From an uncultured Anaerolineae bacterium (GTDB lineage Bacteria; Chloroflexota; Anaerolineae; Anaerolineales; Villigracilaceae), in NCBI GenBank assembly GCA_903822545.1, contig CAIJPN010000121.1, positions 1-64,000 on the forward strand: a DNA stretch of 64,000 bases, written 5' to 3'. Below, piece by piece: positions 24,093-33,800 of this stretch; the first letter of the stretch is position 1; every line of letters starts with the position of its first letter. A model generated the notes under the pieces. That model saw only the letters and a program-made list of their open reading frames with translations. It made no database searches and was not told the origin of the DNA. Position numbers and translations under genes: made by a program.

Positions 24093-26726
24093 ATGGAATC
24101 ACGCCATTCCTTGCCTGAAACCTTCCGCACTTTTGGCGAATTATTGCGCCACCTGCGCGAACGCGCCGGGCTGACCCAGCGTGAACTTGCCCGGCAGGTG
24201 GGGTACCACTACTCCTATATCAGCCGCTTGGAAAAAAACGAACGCAGCCCCGATGCCTCCACGCTGGAGGCTCTTTTTATCCCTGCCCTGGGGCTGGAGG
24301 ATGAACCCCGCTGGATCGGGCGCCTGCTCAACCTGGCGCGGGAGGAGGCTGCGGGGATTCCAGCGCCAGGCAGCCAATCCGCCCTGCCGCCTGATTCCGT
24401 TATCGAAGAATCCCTGCACCTGCTGCCAATCAGCCTGACGCCCTTGCTGGGCCGCGAACAAGAAACAGCGCGCCTGGAACAGCTTCTCAGGGATGAAAAA
24501 ATCCGGCTCATCACCCTGGTTGGCGCGCCGGGGGTTGGCAAAACCCGCCTGGCCCTGCACCTGGCGCACCAGATGCAGGAATACTTCCCAGGCGGCGTGC
24601 TGTTCATCGATTTGACCCGCGCCAGCGATGCCCGGGGCGTGCTGCCAGAAGTGGCAGGTGTGCTGGGATTGCCCGAAGCCTCCGAAGCCCAAATGCTCAC
24701 GCGCATTGTGAACGTGCTCAAACAAAAAAGCATCCTGCTCGTGCTGGATAACTTCGAGCACGTGCTGGATGCCGCCCCCAAAGTAGTTTTGATGATTGGG
24801 AACAGTCCCGGGGTGCGGGCACTGGTCACCAGCCGCGAAGCGCTCAACATTCCAGGCGAGGTTGAATTCCCACTTCACCCGCTGCCCGTTCCCAGGGCAG
24901 ATGATGAAGCCCTCGAGCGGGCGGCATCCATCCAACTGTTTATCCAACGCGCCCGGGCTGCCCAGCCCAATTTCCAATTGACTGGCGAAAACCGGCAGGC
25001 TGTGGCCGAAATCTGTCGCCGCCTCGACGGCTTACCGCTGGCAATCGAACTGGCCGCGCCGCGCGTCAAGGCGCTTTCACCCCAGGCCATGCTGCGCCAG
25101 TTTGAGCGCCGCCTGGATTGGGCTGCCCGCAACATCCATACACCCCGCCAGACCCTGCGCGGCGCGCTGGATTGGAGCCATAACCTGTTGACCGAAAAAA
25201 GCCAGGCGCTTTTGCGGCGTCTGGCGGTTTTTTCGGGCGGATGGATGCTGCCCGCCGTCGAAGCCATCTGCGCCAGTGACGATGAAGCCGATATTCAGCC
25301 GGGTGAAGTGCTCGACCTGCTGATGCAGCTGGCAGATAAATCAATGATCGTGGCAGAACCGCAGGGCAGCGAAACGCGCTATCGCTTCCTCGAAACCATC
25401 CGCGATTTTGCGCGCGAAAAGCTGGCCCAGGCGCACGAAATCGAGCGATACCGCAGCCGCCACCTGGCGCATTTTGCCGACATGGCAGAAACCATCGAAG
25501 CGCACATTTTCCATCCAGACCGCATGGAGTGGGTGCTCTCGGGCGAACAGGAACACAGCAACCTTATCGCCGCGCTGGAATGGGGGCTGCACCACCCGCC
25601 CGCCCGGCGTGACGGCATGCGCCTGGCAGCTGCCATCAACCTGCCCTGGCTGGCGCGCAGCCGCTTTCGCGATGGTTTGGAATACGCCCGCGCCTATCTC
25701 GAAACCCCGGATGATGCGCCCGAATTGCAACTCCTGCGCGCCCGCCTGTTATATGGCGCGGGAGCGATGGCCGGGCGCATGTATGACCACGTTACCGCCC
25801 GTCAGTTGACCAGCGAAAGCCTACCAATTTGCCGCGCGATGGCAGATACGCCCAACCTGGCGCGGGCGCTCTACCATTTCGGAGAAGCCTGTTACCATCT
25901 CAAGCAGCTCCCCGAAGCCCGCGCCGCGCTGGAAGAAAGCCTGGGGCTCTGGCGAGAACTGAACGAACCCATCAAACTGGCGCGCACCCTGTGCATGCTT
26001 GGCCTGGTGCGCTACGACGAAGGCGATTATAAAAACGCCTGCCAGATTTTACAGGAAGCCCTGGACCTGGCCACCACCCTCCGCGAGGCGTGGACGACCA
26101 GCCGCGCCCTGCTCGACCTGGGCACCATCCATCGTTATCACGGCAATATCCCGGCTGCAACCGATTGCTTCTTGCGCAGTCTCGACCACCGGGGCGATCC
26201 AAACGCTGAAGCCACCGCCGCCGCCAACCTGTCCATCCTGTTCCACCTGCAAAAAGAGTACGTCCGCTCGGGCGAATACGCCGAACGCATGTTTAGCATC
26301 TTCCAATCGCTCGGAGATGAAATCCAGCTGCCCTTCCCGCTGCGGATGATGGCTTATGCGGCAATCCACGCCGGGGATTTTGACCGCGCCCGCAGCCTGA
26401 TGCGCGAAAGCCTGGCCGGGAATCGCGCCCTGGGGCATCTCCCCGGGCAACTGGCCTGTCTCGTCACAAAAGCCTGGTGCCTGCTCGCGAGGGCAGAAAC
26501 CTCGCAGGCGGTGGCCCTGTGCGCCCTGGTAGAAACACTCATGACCCAGGGTGGGTACAGCTTTATTGAACCCGATGCCAAATCCCTGCGCGAAACACTC
26601 AGCGCCGGGCTGGATTTACTTGGCCGCGAAGCATATGAATCTGCCTACCAGTTGGGACGATCCTTAAACGCCGAAACTGAAATCCTTCACCTGTTGGGGG
26701 ATCCTGAAACTTTACCAACGGCCTGA
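24093..26726 (+). CDS. XRE-HTH / STAND NTPase / TPR transcriptional regulator
   Basis: 877 residues from ATG 24093 (chosen from the promoter position; ATG 24084 also possible). Residues about 10-70 form a Cro/CI-type helix-turn-helix (LRHLRERAGLTQRELARQVG, SYISRLEKNERSPD). An NB-ARC/STAND ATPase follows: LVGAPGVGKTRLALHLA (Walker A), SILLVLDNFEH (Walker B), ALVTSREAL and LPLAIELAA. The C-terminal half has TPR-like helical repeats (ARALYHFGEACYHLKQLPEA and similar). STAND regulators are inducer-gated switches that oligomerise on ligand and ATP. It is divergent from the small-protein/terpene-type operon with only 162 bp between starts, so it is the probable regulator of that operon and of itself. 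Confidence 0.88.
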   Translation: MESRHSLPETFRTFGELLRHLRERAGLTQRELARQVGYHYSYISRLEKNERSPDASTLEALFIPALGLEDEPRWIGRLLNLAREEAAGIPAPGSQSALPPDSVIEESLHLLPISLTPLLGREQETARLEQLLRDEKIRLITLVGAPGVGKTRLALHLAHQMQEYFPGGVLFIDLTRASDARGVLPEVAGVLGLPEASEAQMLTRIVNVLKQKSILLVLDNFEHVLDAAPKVVLMIGNSPGVRALVTSREALNIPGEVEFPLHPLPVPRADDEALERAASIQLFIQRARAAQPNFQLTGENRQAVAEICRRLDGLPLAIELAAPRVKALSPQAMLRQFERRLDWAARNIHTPRQTLRGALDWSHNLLTEKSQALLRRLAVFSGGWMLPAVEAICASDDEADIQPGEVLDLLMQLADKSMIVAEPQGSETRYRFLETIRDFAREKLAQAHEIERYRSRHLAHFADMAETIEAHIFHPDRMEWVLSGEQEHSNLIAALEWGLHHPPARRDGMRLAAAINLPWLARSRFRDGLEYARAYLETPDDAPELQLLRARLLYGAGAMAGRMYDHVTARQLTSESLPICRAMADTPNLARALYHFGEACYHLKQLPEARAALEESLGLWRELNEPIKLARTLCMLGLVRYDEGDYKNACQILQEALDLATTLREAWTTSRALLDLGTIHRYHGNIPAATDCFLRSLDHRGDPNAEATAAANLSILFHLQKEYVRSGEYAERMFSIFQSLGDEIQLPFPLRMMAYAAIHAGDFDRARSLMRESLAGNRALGHLPGQLACLVTKAWCLLARAETSQAVALCALVETLMTQGGYSFIEPDAKSLRETLSAGLDLLGREAYESAYQLGRSLNAETEILHLLGDPETLPTA

Positions 26727-26741
26727 TACCTTTCACCATGG

Positions 26742-26778
26742 ATGAACGTGCTTGGGTTGCAAGGGTTCTCACGTTCAT
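26742..26778. terminator. Hairpin after the XRE-STAND gene
   Basis: ATGAACGTG (26742-26750) pairs with CACGTTCAT (26770-26778), a 9-bp stem around a 19-nt loop that itself contains CTTG/CAAG. It starts 15 bp after the regulator stop. No T-run follows, so a terminator role is only suggested. Confidence 0.4.
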
Positions 26779-26863
26779 ATTAAGGATTTCGTCAAGCCAC
26801 GTGTTAGATATCCCCCTGGCATTCAGCACAACTTAACTCAAGTTACTACCTTTGGCGCAATCG

Positions 26864-26900
26864 CCCTCATCCCCGGCGGGGGAAGGGCCAGGGATGAGGG
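26864..26900. repeat. Inverted repeat, CCCTCATCCC/GGGATGAGGG
   Basis: CCCTCATCCC (26864-26873) and GGGATGAGGG (26891-26900) form a 10-bp stem around a G-rich loop. Such palindromes are commonly dispersed in intergenic DNA; here it lies just upstream of a decayed transposase. Confidence 0.45.
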
Positions 26901-26919
26901 AATTCCTTGCAAAAAGACA

Positions 26920-27317
26920 ATACCCTGCCAAACCGCAGAAATTCGAGATCGTTTGATCCTGCCCGGCTGCAAAAATGACCAATGCAAACAGACTTTGCGC
27001 TTGATCGAAATGCGCTTTGGCTCAACCTGGTACCAATACCTGACCAGCATCTTGCTGCAAGCTTGCCCCCCTGACGCTTTTTTGCTCTCCTGGTTGATCG
27101 CGGCGATGAAATCGCAAATGAATTGATGTTACCCTTTGACCGTATTTCACTCGAAATAATCTTTCGCGGCTTGTATCACTTCAATTTGGCTAGAAAACAT
27201 GGCGAAGCGTCCGACCCGATCAAATCCCTGGTGGCTGCTCCTGAGCACCAAAACTTGGGCATCGTCAAGCACATTCGCAAAAAACCTCCGCCGATCCCTG
27301 CCCCATCACCTGTTTAA
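26920..27317 (+). pseudogene. Decayed IS4-type transposase, C-terminal part
   Basis: Two frames show transposase-like sequence. The first has RLIEMRFGSTWYQYLTSIL and then loses similarity; a second frame from about 27084 reads DEIANELMLPFDRISLEIIF, then RGLYHFNLARKHGEASDPIK and EHQNLGIVKHIRK, ending at TAA 27317. I recognise these as the C-terminal strands of IS4-like DDE transposases found in cyanobacteria and Chloroflexota. The Glu-containing middle (RRWRIEEAF-like) is missing, so there is an internal deletion and a frameshift. The 700 bp between the regulator and the next kinase hold only this remnant and two hairpins. Confidence 0.55.
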
Positions 27318-27439
27318 GTTATGACCAGTGAAAGATATTGGATTAGTAACAAATTTATTAAAACCCGGGCCTTTTGTTGCTTATAGACTCGCAATTTGTT
27401 ATTATGATGAAAATATCAGTTGTGATGGCAGGGTTTTTT

Positions 27440-30406
27440 ATGAAAAATCAAAAAACAAGCGAAACAGGCACACGCTCACGCGAGTCCATCCTGGTGGAGA
27501 CGCTCCACCAGCTCAACCGCCACCTGGAGCCAGGAGCCATCCTGGAAAGCGCAGCCCGGGCCATTTTACAGGTACAGAATTGCCAACAGGTGCGCCTTTC
27601 CACCCTGGATGGGGTGGTGGTAGAATTCCCGTTACCTGTGGGTGAATTTTCGGATGGGATTGAACTGCCCCTGCGCTTTGGCGAACTGGATTTGGGCCGC
27701 ATCCAACTCTCCTGTCCCGAGGCGTCCCTGTCCAAAGAAGAAACCAGCTTCATCCACTCGCTGGCTGAAATGACCGCCATTGCGCTGGAAAATGCCCGGC
27801 GGCTGGCCGAAGTGCGCCAGCGCGAACAAAAACTGGAGCGGCTGCTGGAAATCCTGCCGGTGGGGGTTTCGATTTTAAACGCAGAGCGGAAATTGGTCTT
27901 TGAAAATCCCACGCTGGAACACATCCTGGAGATTAACAGTGAAGGGCTGAAAAGCGGCGCGTATAAAAAGCGCATCTACCTGTCCGCCGATGGCAGCCCC
28001 ATGCCGCCAGACAGGTTTGCCAGCGTTCAGGCCGCGAACAGCGGGCAGGCAGTGTATAACGTTGAAACAGGGGTGGTCAAAGAGAACGGCGAAACCACCT
28101 GGGCGAGCGTTTCAGCCGTACCGGTCAATTTCCCAGACTGGAAAACCGTCATCGTCACTACAGATATTACAGAACGCAAACGGTCAGAAGAAAAATTAAG
28201 CGAGAGCGAGCAAAAATATACGCTCCTGTTCCAAAAATCTGCGGTTCCAACCGTGCTGCTTAAATTGCCCGAAGTGGTGATTATGGATACCAACGAAGCC
28301 AGCGAAAAGCTAACCGGATTTACGCGCCAGGAAATGTTTGGAAAAACCTCGGTGCAGTTAGGGCTGTTCAGGCCAGATGTGCGAAAAGAACTGATCTCCC
28401 ATTTTGAGCGCCAGGGAGAGTTGGCTGGCAAGGAAGTACGCCTGTTTAACAAAAATGGTGAAGAACGCCTCGTGATAACCAATACCACCCCGGTCAAAAT
28501 TGGCGGTGAGATGTATGCCCTCACCACCATGCAGGATATAACCGAACGCAGGCAGGCCGAAGAAGCCCTGCGGCAAAGCGAACAACAATATCGCACGCTT
28601 TTTGAAAAAGCCAGCGATGGTATTTTGATCGTCGATGCCGCCGGGAACTATGCCGATGCCAACCAGGCCGGACTACAAATGCTTGGTTATGCCCGCGAAG
28701 AACTGATCGGGTTAAACGTTGTCGATGTTGTCATCCCTGGCGAAGCCCAAACCCTGGATCCTGAAAAAGAATATGCGCTGGAACAGTCACAAGATGCCAT
28801 ACCCGCCTCCCGGCAATGGCATTTCAAGCGCAAAGATGGTTCCACCTTTATCGGTGAAGTAAGCGGAGGCTTGATGCCCGACGGAAAGGTGTTGGGCATT
28901 TTGCGCGACATCACTGAACGCACACGGGCCGAGGAAGCCCTGCGCCAGCGCACCGAGGAATTGGAACAACTGCTGGATATCCTGCCCCAGGCCATCTGGA
29001 TCGCCAATGACCCGGAATGTAAAATCATTCGAGGCAACCGCTTTGCCAATGAACTGCTTGGGGTTTCAGGAGATGAGAACATTTCGCAATCTGTCGAAAA
29101 ACCTGCGGTGGTATTGCGGCAATTCTCACAGGGACGGGAGTTGAGCCCCGATGAATTGCCCATGCAAATGGCAGCCCGCACGGGCAAACCACAGCTTGAC
29201 TTTGAACTGCGCATCGAACAGCCCGGCAGAGCCTCACGCACCCTGCTGGGCGGGGCGGTTCCGCTCTTCGACCCTCAGGCAAAAACGCGCGGCGTCATCT
29301 CGCTCTTCCACGATATCACCGACCGGAAACGCACCGAAGAAAACCTGCGCGCCAGCGAAAAACTCTTGAAAGACGTGATCGACAACACAGCCGCCCTGGT
29401 TTATATCCTCGATCTGGATGGCCGCTTCCTGCTGGCCAACAACAAGATTGAAACACTCTTTGGGCTTTCGAATGAGCAAATCGTGGGCCAGACGCGCGAA
29501 GCATTCATTTCCGCTGAATTTGCGCAGCAACACCGCAACAATGACCTCGAGATCATCCAGACCGGGCAGGGAAAGTTATTCGAAGAAGAAAACCTCGAGC
29601 CTGATGGCCGGCATGTCTACCTGACCAATAAAGTCCCCCTGTTCGATGCGCAAAACCAGGTCTACGCCATCTGCGGCATCTCAACCGATATGACCGGACA
29701 TAAACACATGGAAGAAGACCTGCGCCGCTCGAATGCCGAGCTGGAGCAATTTGCCTACGTAGCCTCGCACGACCTTCAAGAGCCGCTGCGCACCGTGGCC
29801 GGCATGGTGGAATTACTCAAAGAGCGCTACCAGGGCAAACTGGATGAGCGCGCCGACACCTATATCACCCATGCGGTGGATGGCTCCCATCGCATGCAAA
29901 AATTGATCAACGACCTGCTGGAATACTCACGCGTCAACCGTTTTGGCAAACTCTTCAAGCCGAATCCCATGGAAACAGTACTGGCAACCGCCCTCACCAA
30001 CCTGCAAGCGGCCATCGAGGAGAGCCAGGCTCAGATTACGCACGATCCACTGCCGGTGATGAACATCGACCCGCTGCAAATGACCCAGGTGCTGCAAAAC
30101 CTGATCGGCAACGCCATCAAATTCCGCAGCGAGCGGCCGCTGGAAATCCACCTCGGCGCGCAAAAAGTGGAAGGCGCCTGGCAATTCAGCCTGCGCGATA
30201 ATGGCATCGGCATCGACCCCCGTCATTTTGAGCGCATTTTCATCGTTTTCCAGCGCCTGCACACCCGCCGCAATTACCCTGGCACCGGCATCGGCCTGGC
30301 CCTGTGCAAAAAGATCATCGAGCGGCATGGCGGCAAAATCTGGCTCGAATCAAGCCCCAAACAGGGTACCACCTTCTTTTTCACCATCCCGGAGAAACCA
30401 TTATGA
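27440..30406 (+). CDS. Multi-PAS soluble histidine kinase
   Basis: 988 residues from ATG 27440 (AGGG seven nt upstream; earlier TTG/ATG starts are possible). No membrane segment. A GAF-like N-terminal domain (ETLHQLNRHLEPGAILESAA; ALENARRLAEVRQREQKLE) is followed by five or six PAS domains with PAC ends (TDITERKRSEEKL, QDITERRQAEEAL, RDITERTRAEEAL, HDITDRKRTEENL). The HisKA helix has YVASHDLQEPLRT with the phospho-acceptor His; the ATPase domain has NLIGNAIKF, DNGIGID and GTGIGLALCKKI. This phytochrome-kinase-like HisKA subtype is usually paired with a Rcp1-like receiver, and such a gene overlaps the stop here by ATGA. Confidence 0.92.
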   Translation: MKNQKTSETGTRSRESILVETLHQLNRHLEPGAILESAARAILQVQNCQQVRLSTLDGVVVEFPLPVGEFSDGIELPLRFGELDLGRIQLSCPEASLSKEETSFIHSLAEMTAIALENARRLAEVRQREQKLERLLEILPVGVSILNAERKLVFENPTLEHILEINSEGLKSGAYKKRIYLSADGSPMPPDRFASVQAANSGQAVYNVETGVVKENGETTWASVSAVPVNFPDWKTVIVTTDITERKRSEEKLSESEQKYTLLFQKSAVPTVLLKLPEVVIMDTNEASEKLTGFTRQEMFGKTSVQLGLFRPDVRKELISHFERQGELAGKEVRLFNKNGEERLVITNTTPVKIGGEMYALTTMQDITERRQAEEALRQSEQQYRTLFEKASDGILIVDAAGNYADANQAGLQMLGYAREELIGLNVVDVVIPGEAQTLDPEKEYALEQSQDAIPASRQWHFKRKDGSTFIGEVSGGLMPDGKVLGILRDITERTRAEEALRQRTEELEQLLDILPQAIWIANDPECKIIRGNRFANELLGVSGDENISQSVEKPAVVLRQFSQGRELSPDELPMQMAARTGKPQLDFELRIEQPGRASRTLLGGAVPLFDPQAKTRGVISLFHDITDRKRTEENLRASEKLLKDVIDNTAALVYILDLDGRFLLANNKIETLFGLSNEQIVGQTREAFISAEFAQQHRNNDLEIIQTGQGKLFEEENLEPDGRHVYLTNKVPLFDAQNQVYAICGISTDMTGHKHMEEDLRRSNAELEQFAYVASHDLQEPLRTVAGMVELLKERYQGKLDERADTYITHAVDGSHRMQKLINDLLEYSRVNRFGKLFKPNPMETVLATALTNLQAAIEESQAQITHDPLPVMNIDPLQMTQVLQNLIGNAIKFRSERPLEIHLGAQKVEGAWQFSLRDNGIGIDPRHFERIFIVFQRLHTRRNYPGTGIGLALCKKIIERHGGKIWLESSPKQGTTFFFTIPEKPL

Positions 30407-30882
30407 CACCCCTCCCTCACCCGGCCGAAATCTTGCTGGTTGAAGACAACCCCGCGGATATCCTGATCACCCGCGAAGCCTTTGCCGATTTCAAGCTTGG
30501 CAATACCCTGCACGTAGTGGAAGATGGCGAGGCGGCCATGGCCTTTTTGCGACGCGAAGGCCAATACGCCCGTGCGCCCCGCCCCGACCTGATCCTGCTC
30601 GACCTGAACCTGCCACGCAAGAATGGCCGCGAGGTGCTGACTGACATTAAAGACGACCCGGCGCTCCAGGAAATCCCAGTGGTGGTGCTCACCACTTCAA
30701 ATTCTGAAGAAGATGTGCATCATGCTTATGGGAATCACGCCAATTGTTACATCGTCAAACCAGTCGGATTCCAGAATTTCTCCCGCGCCATTCGAGAAAT
30801 CCACAACTTCTGGTTCCAGATTGCCGCCCTACCTTCGGAGACTGCATATGGAGAAGACAATCATCAAAATCCTGCTGATTGA
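30403..30882 (+). CDS. CheY/Rcp1-like single-domain response regulator
   Basis: 159 residues; ATG 30403 overlaps the kinase stop as ATGA. Receiver domain only: acidic pair in VEDNPADI, phospho-acceptor Asp in LILLDLNLPRKNG, Thr/Ser in VVLTTSNSEED and Lys in CYIVKPVGFQNF. The insert around residues 45-55 (EGQYARAPRPD) is typical of Rcp1-like receivers that partner phytochrome-type kinases. No output domain, so it relays phosphate or acts by protein contact. The next gene begins within it (35-nt overlap), which argues for one polycistronic message and a phosphorelay between the three proteins. Confidence 0.93.
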   Translation: MTPLPHPAEILLVEDNPADILITREAFADFKLGNTLHVVEDGEAAMAFLRREGQYARAPRPDLILLDLNLPRKNGREVLTDIKDDPALQEIPVVVLTTSNSEEDVHHAYGNHANCYIVKPVGFQNFSRAIREIHNFWFQIAALPSETAYGEDNHQNPAD

Positions 30883-33800
30883 AGACAACCCATCAGATGT
30901 CATCATGCTGGCCGAAAACCTGGAGCGTGACCCGCTCTCGATTTTTGAACTGACCAGCGTCGAATTGCTCTCAGAAGCCCTGGGCCTGCTCCAACACAAC
31001 CGGTTTGATATCATCCTGCTCGACCTGGGCCTGCCCGACAGTTTTGGGCAGGAGACTTTCAACAGCATTCACCAGGCTGCCCCTGACCTCCCCATCATCA
31101 TTTTGTCTGGCGGCAGCGATGAAGCCCTGGCACTCGATGCGGTGCAAACTGGCGCCCAAGATTACCTGGTGAAAGGCCCAACCAGTTGGGGTATAGCCGC
31201 CCGCTCCATCCGCTATACCATTGAACGCCAGCGCAGCCACCTGGCTGTGCGCGAAAGCGAAACCCGCCTGAAAGGTTTCCTGGATGCCGCCCCCGATGCC
31301 ATGATCATCGTAAACCGGGCCAGCAAGATCATCTTCGGCAACCAACAGGCCGAAAAACTGTTCGGCTACAGCCAGAACGAACTATTGGGCCAGCCCCTTT
31401 CTATGCTCATCCCCAAGCGTTTCCATGGGAGACACATCGTTTACCAGGCTGGTTATCTTGCCAACCCGCACCCACGCGAAATGGGAACCGGGTTGGAACT
31501 CTTTGCCCTGCACAGTGATGGTCACGAAGTCCCGGTGGAGATTAACCTGAGCTACCACAAGATGGGCGATGAAACCGTGGTCTTAAGCGCCATCCGCGAT
31601 ATTACCGAGCGTAAACAGGCAGAACAAAAACTGCGCGAGAGCGAGGTGCTCCTGCGGCAGGTGCTGGAGAGCATTCCAGATTCAACCTTTGCGCTGGATC
31701 GAAACTATCGGTTATTAATCAACAACCAGCGTCACCAACAAGAACTCGTCGCCAGCGGCGGTCATCCGTTCGTAGTTGGCGAGCCGATGCTTTCCCCAGA
31801 TTACCCGACGGAGATCCTGGATTTCTGGCGCAAGGCATACGATCGCACATTGACGGGTGAGATATTCAACCTGGAAGGTTCATGGGTGGACATCAAGGGC
31901 CAGCCCCATACCCATGAGAACCGTTTTTCACCGCTGCGCAACGCAACTGGTGCGATCGTCGGTGCGCTGGTGGTAGCCCATGATATCACTGAACGCAAAC
32001 TGGCTGAAAACGCCCTGATCGCCAACGAAAAGAAACTAAGATCGCTGATCGATTCGCAGTCTCACTTTGTCATTCGCACCGACATGGCGGGGAACTATAC
32101 CTACTGGAACGAGCAATTCGAAAAGGTTTTTGGTTGGCTCCATCCACAGGGGATCCAAAACACCCATTCGCTCATTGACATCTGTGAATATCACCATGCG
32201 CGCGCCCTCGAAATTGTGGAAAAATGTATCGCCAACCCCGGGCAGGTTTTTACGGTGGAATTGGATAATCCGGGGCGCAATGGCAATATATGCGTAACCC
32301 TTTGGGATTTCGTTTGCCTGACGGATGAACACAACCAGCCTGCCGAAATCCAATGCATGGGTACCGATATCACCGAGCGCAAGCAGGCAGAAAAACAGCT
32401 GCGTGAATCGGAAGAGCGCCTTGAACTGGTCATGGAAGGCAGCCAGTTAGGCTACTGGGATTGGAATATCGAAACCGGCGAAGTGCATCGCAACGAGCGC
32501 TGGGCAGAAATGCTCGGTTACACGTTGGAAGAGATCAACTACACCGTTAAACAGTGGACAGACTTACACCATCCCGATGATCGCGAAGCCGCATGGAAAT
32601 CCATCCAGGATCATCTGGATGGTAAAACACCTGCGCATCGCATCGAATATCGCATGCGCACCAAAGAGGGGCAATACAAATGGATCCTGGATCAAGCCCG
32701 TGTTATGAAGCGCGACGCGCAGGGAAAACCGCTGCGCATGAGCGGTACACATACTGATATTACCGATCGTAAGCAGTTCGAAGTTGAACTGAAAGCATCC
32801 AACGAACGCTTCAGCCAGATCGCCCAGAACATCTCTGATATTTTCTGGGTTTCCAGCCCGGTCACCAGGAAAAATATCTACATCAGCCCGGCCTTTGAAC
32901 GCATCATCGGTTTCAGCCCAGAAGCCGTGGAAACTTTCCCGAACGGATTCTTAGATGTGATCTTGCCCGAAGATCGCTCAATCTTGATTAACGCCCGTTT
33001 GCAGGAAGAAAGCGGCCTAAAAACCGATACGCAATATCGCATCCGCCGCCCCGATGGCAGCGTTCGCTGGCTACGCGACAAAGGCGCGCCGGTGTTTGAC
33101 GAAAATGGCAAAATCACCCTGGTGGTGGGCCTGGCGCAGGATATTAGCGGGCAAAAGGAAACCGAAAAGCGCCTGGGCGAATCGGAAGCCCGATTCAGGC
33201 AAATAGCCGAAACCATCGATGAAGTCTTCTGGGTGGCAAACCCAGATATCAGCCAGACTATCTACATCAGCCCCGGTTACGAGCGTGTGTGGGGCCGCTC
33301 ACGGGAAAGCCTGTACAGCAACCCGCAATCCTTCATCAGCGCAGTCCTGCCAGAAGACCGGCAAATCCCGCAGTCAGTCTTCGAATTGCAAAAAGCCGGG
33401 CAACCCTTCAGTCATGAATACCGCATCCGCCATACCAATGGTTCCATCCGTGTCATCTGGGATCGTGGTTACCCGATCCGGGATGACACAGGGCAGGTGA
33501 TCCGTTATGTGGGCGTATCGCAAGACATCACCGAGCGCAAAGCAGCCGAAACCGCCCTGCGCGAAAGCGAAGAAAAGTACCGCCGCCTATCGGCAGAGCT
33601 GGAAGAACGGGTGAAAGAGCGCACTGCCCAGGTGCAAGATCTATACAACAATGCTCCCACTGGCTACCATTCGCTTGATATAAATGGCAGGTTTGTCCTG
33701 GTCAACCAGACCGAGCTTGGCTGGTTGGGTTATCAGCGCAGCGAATTAATAGGGGCTCCTTTAAAAAATTTTTTGACCGAAAAAAGCTGTGCCACATTTG

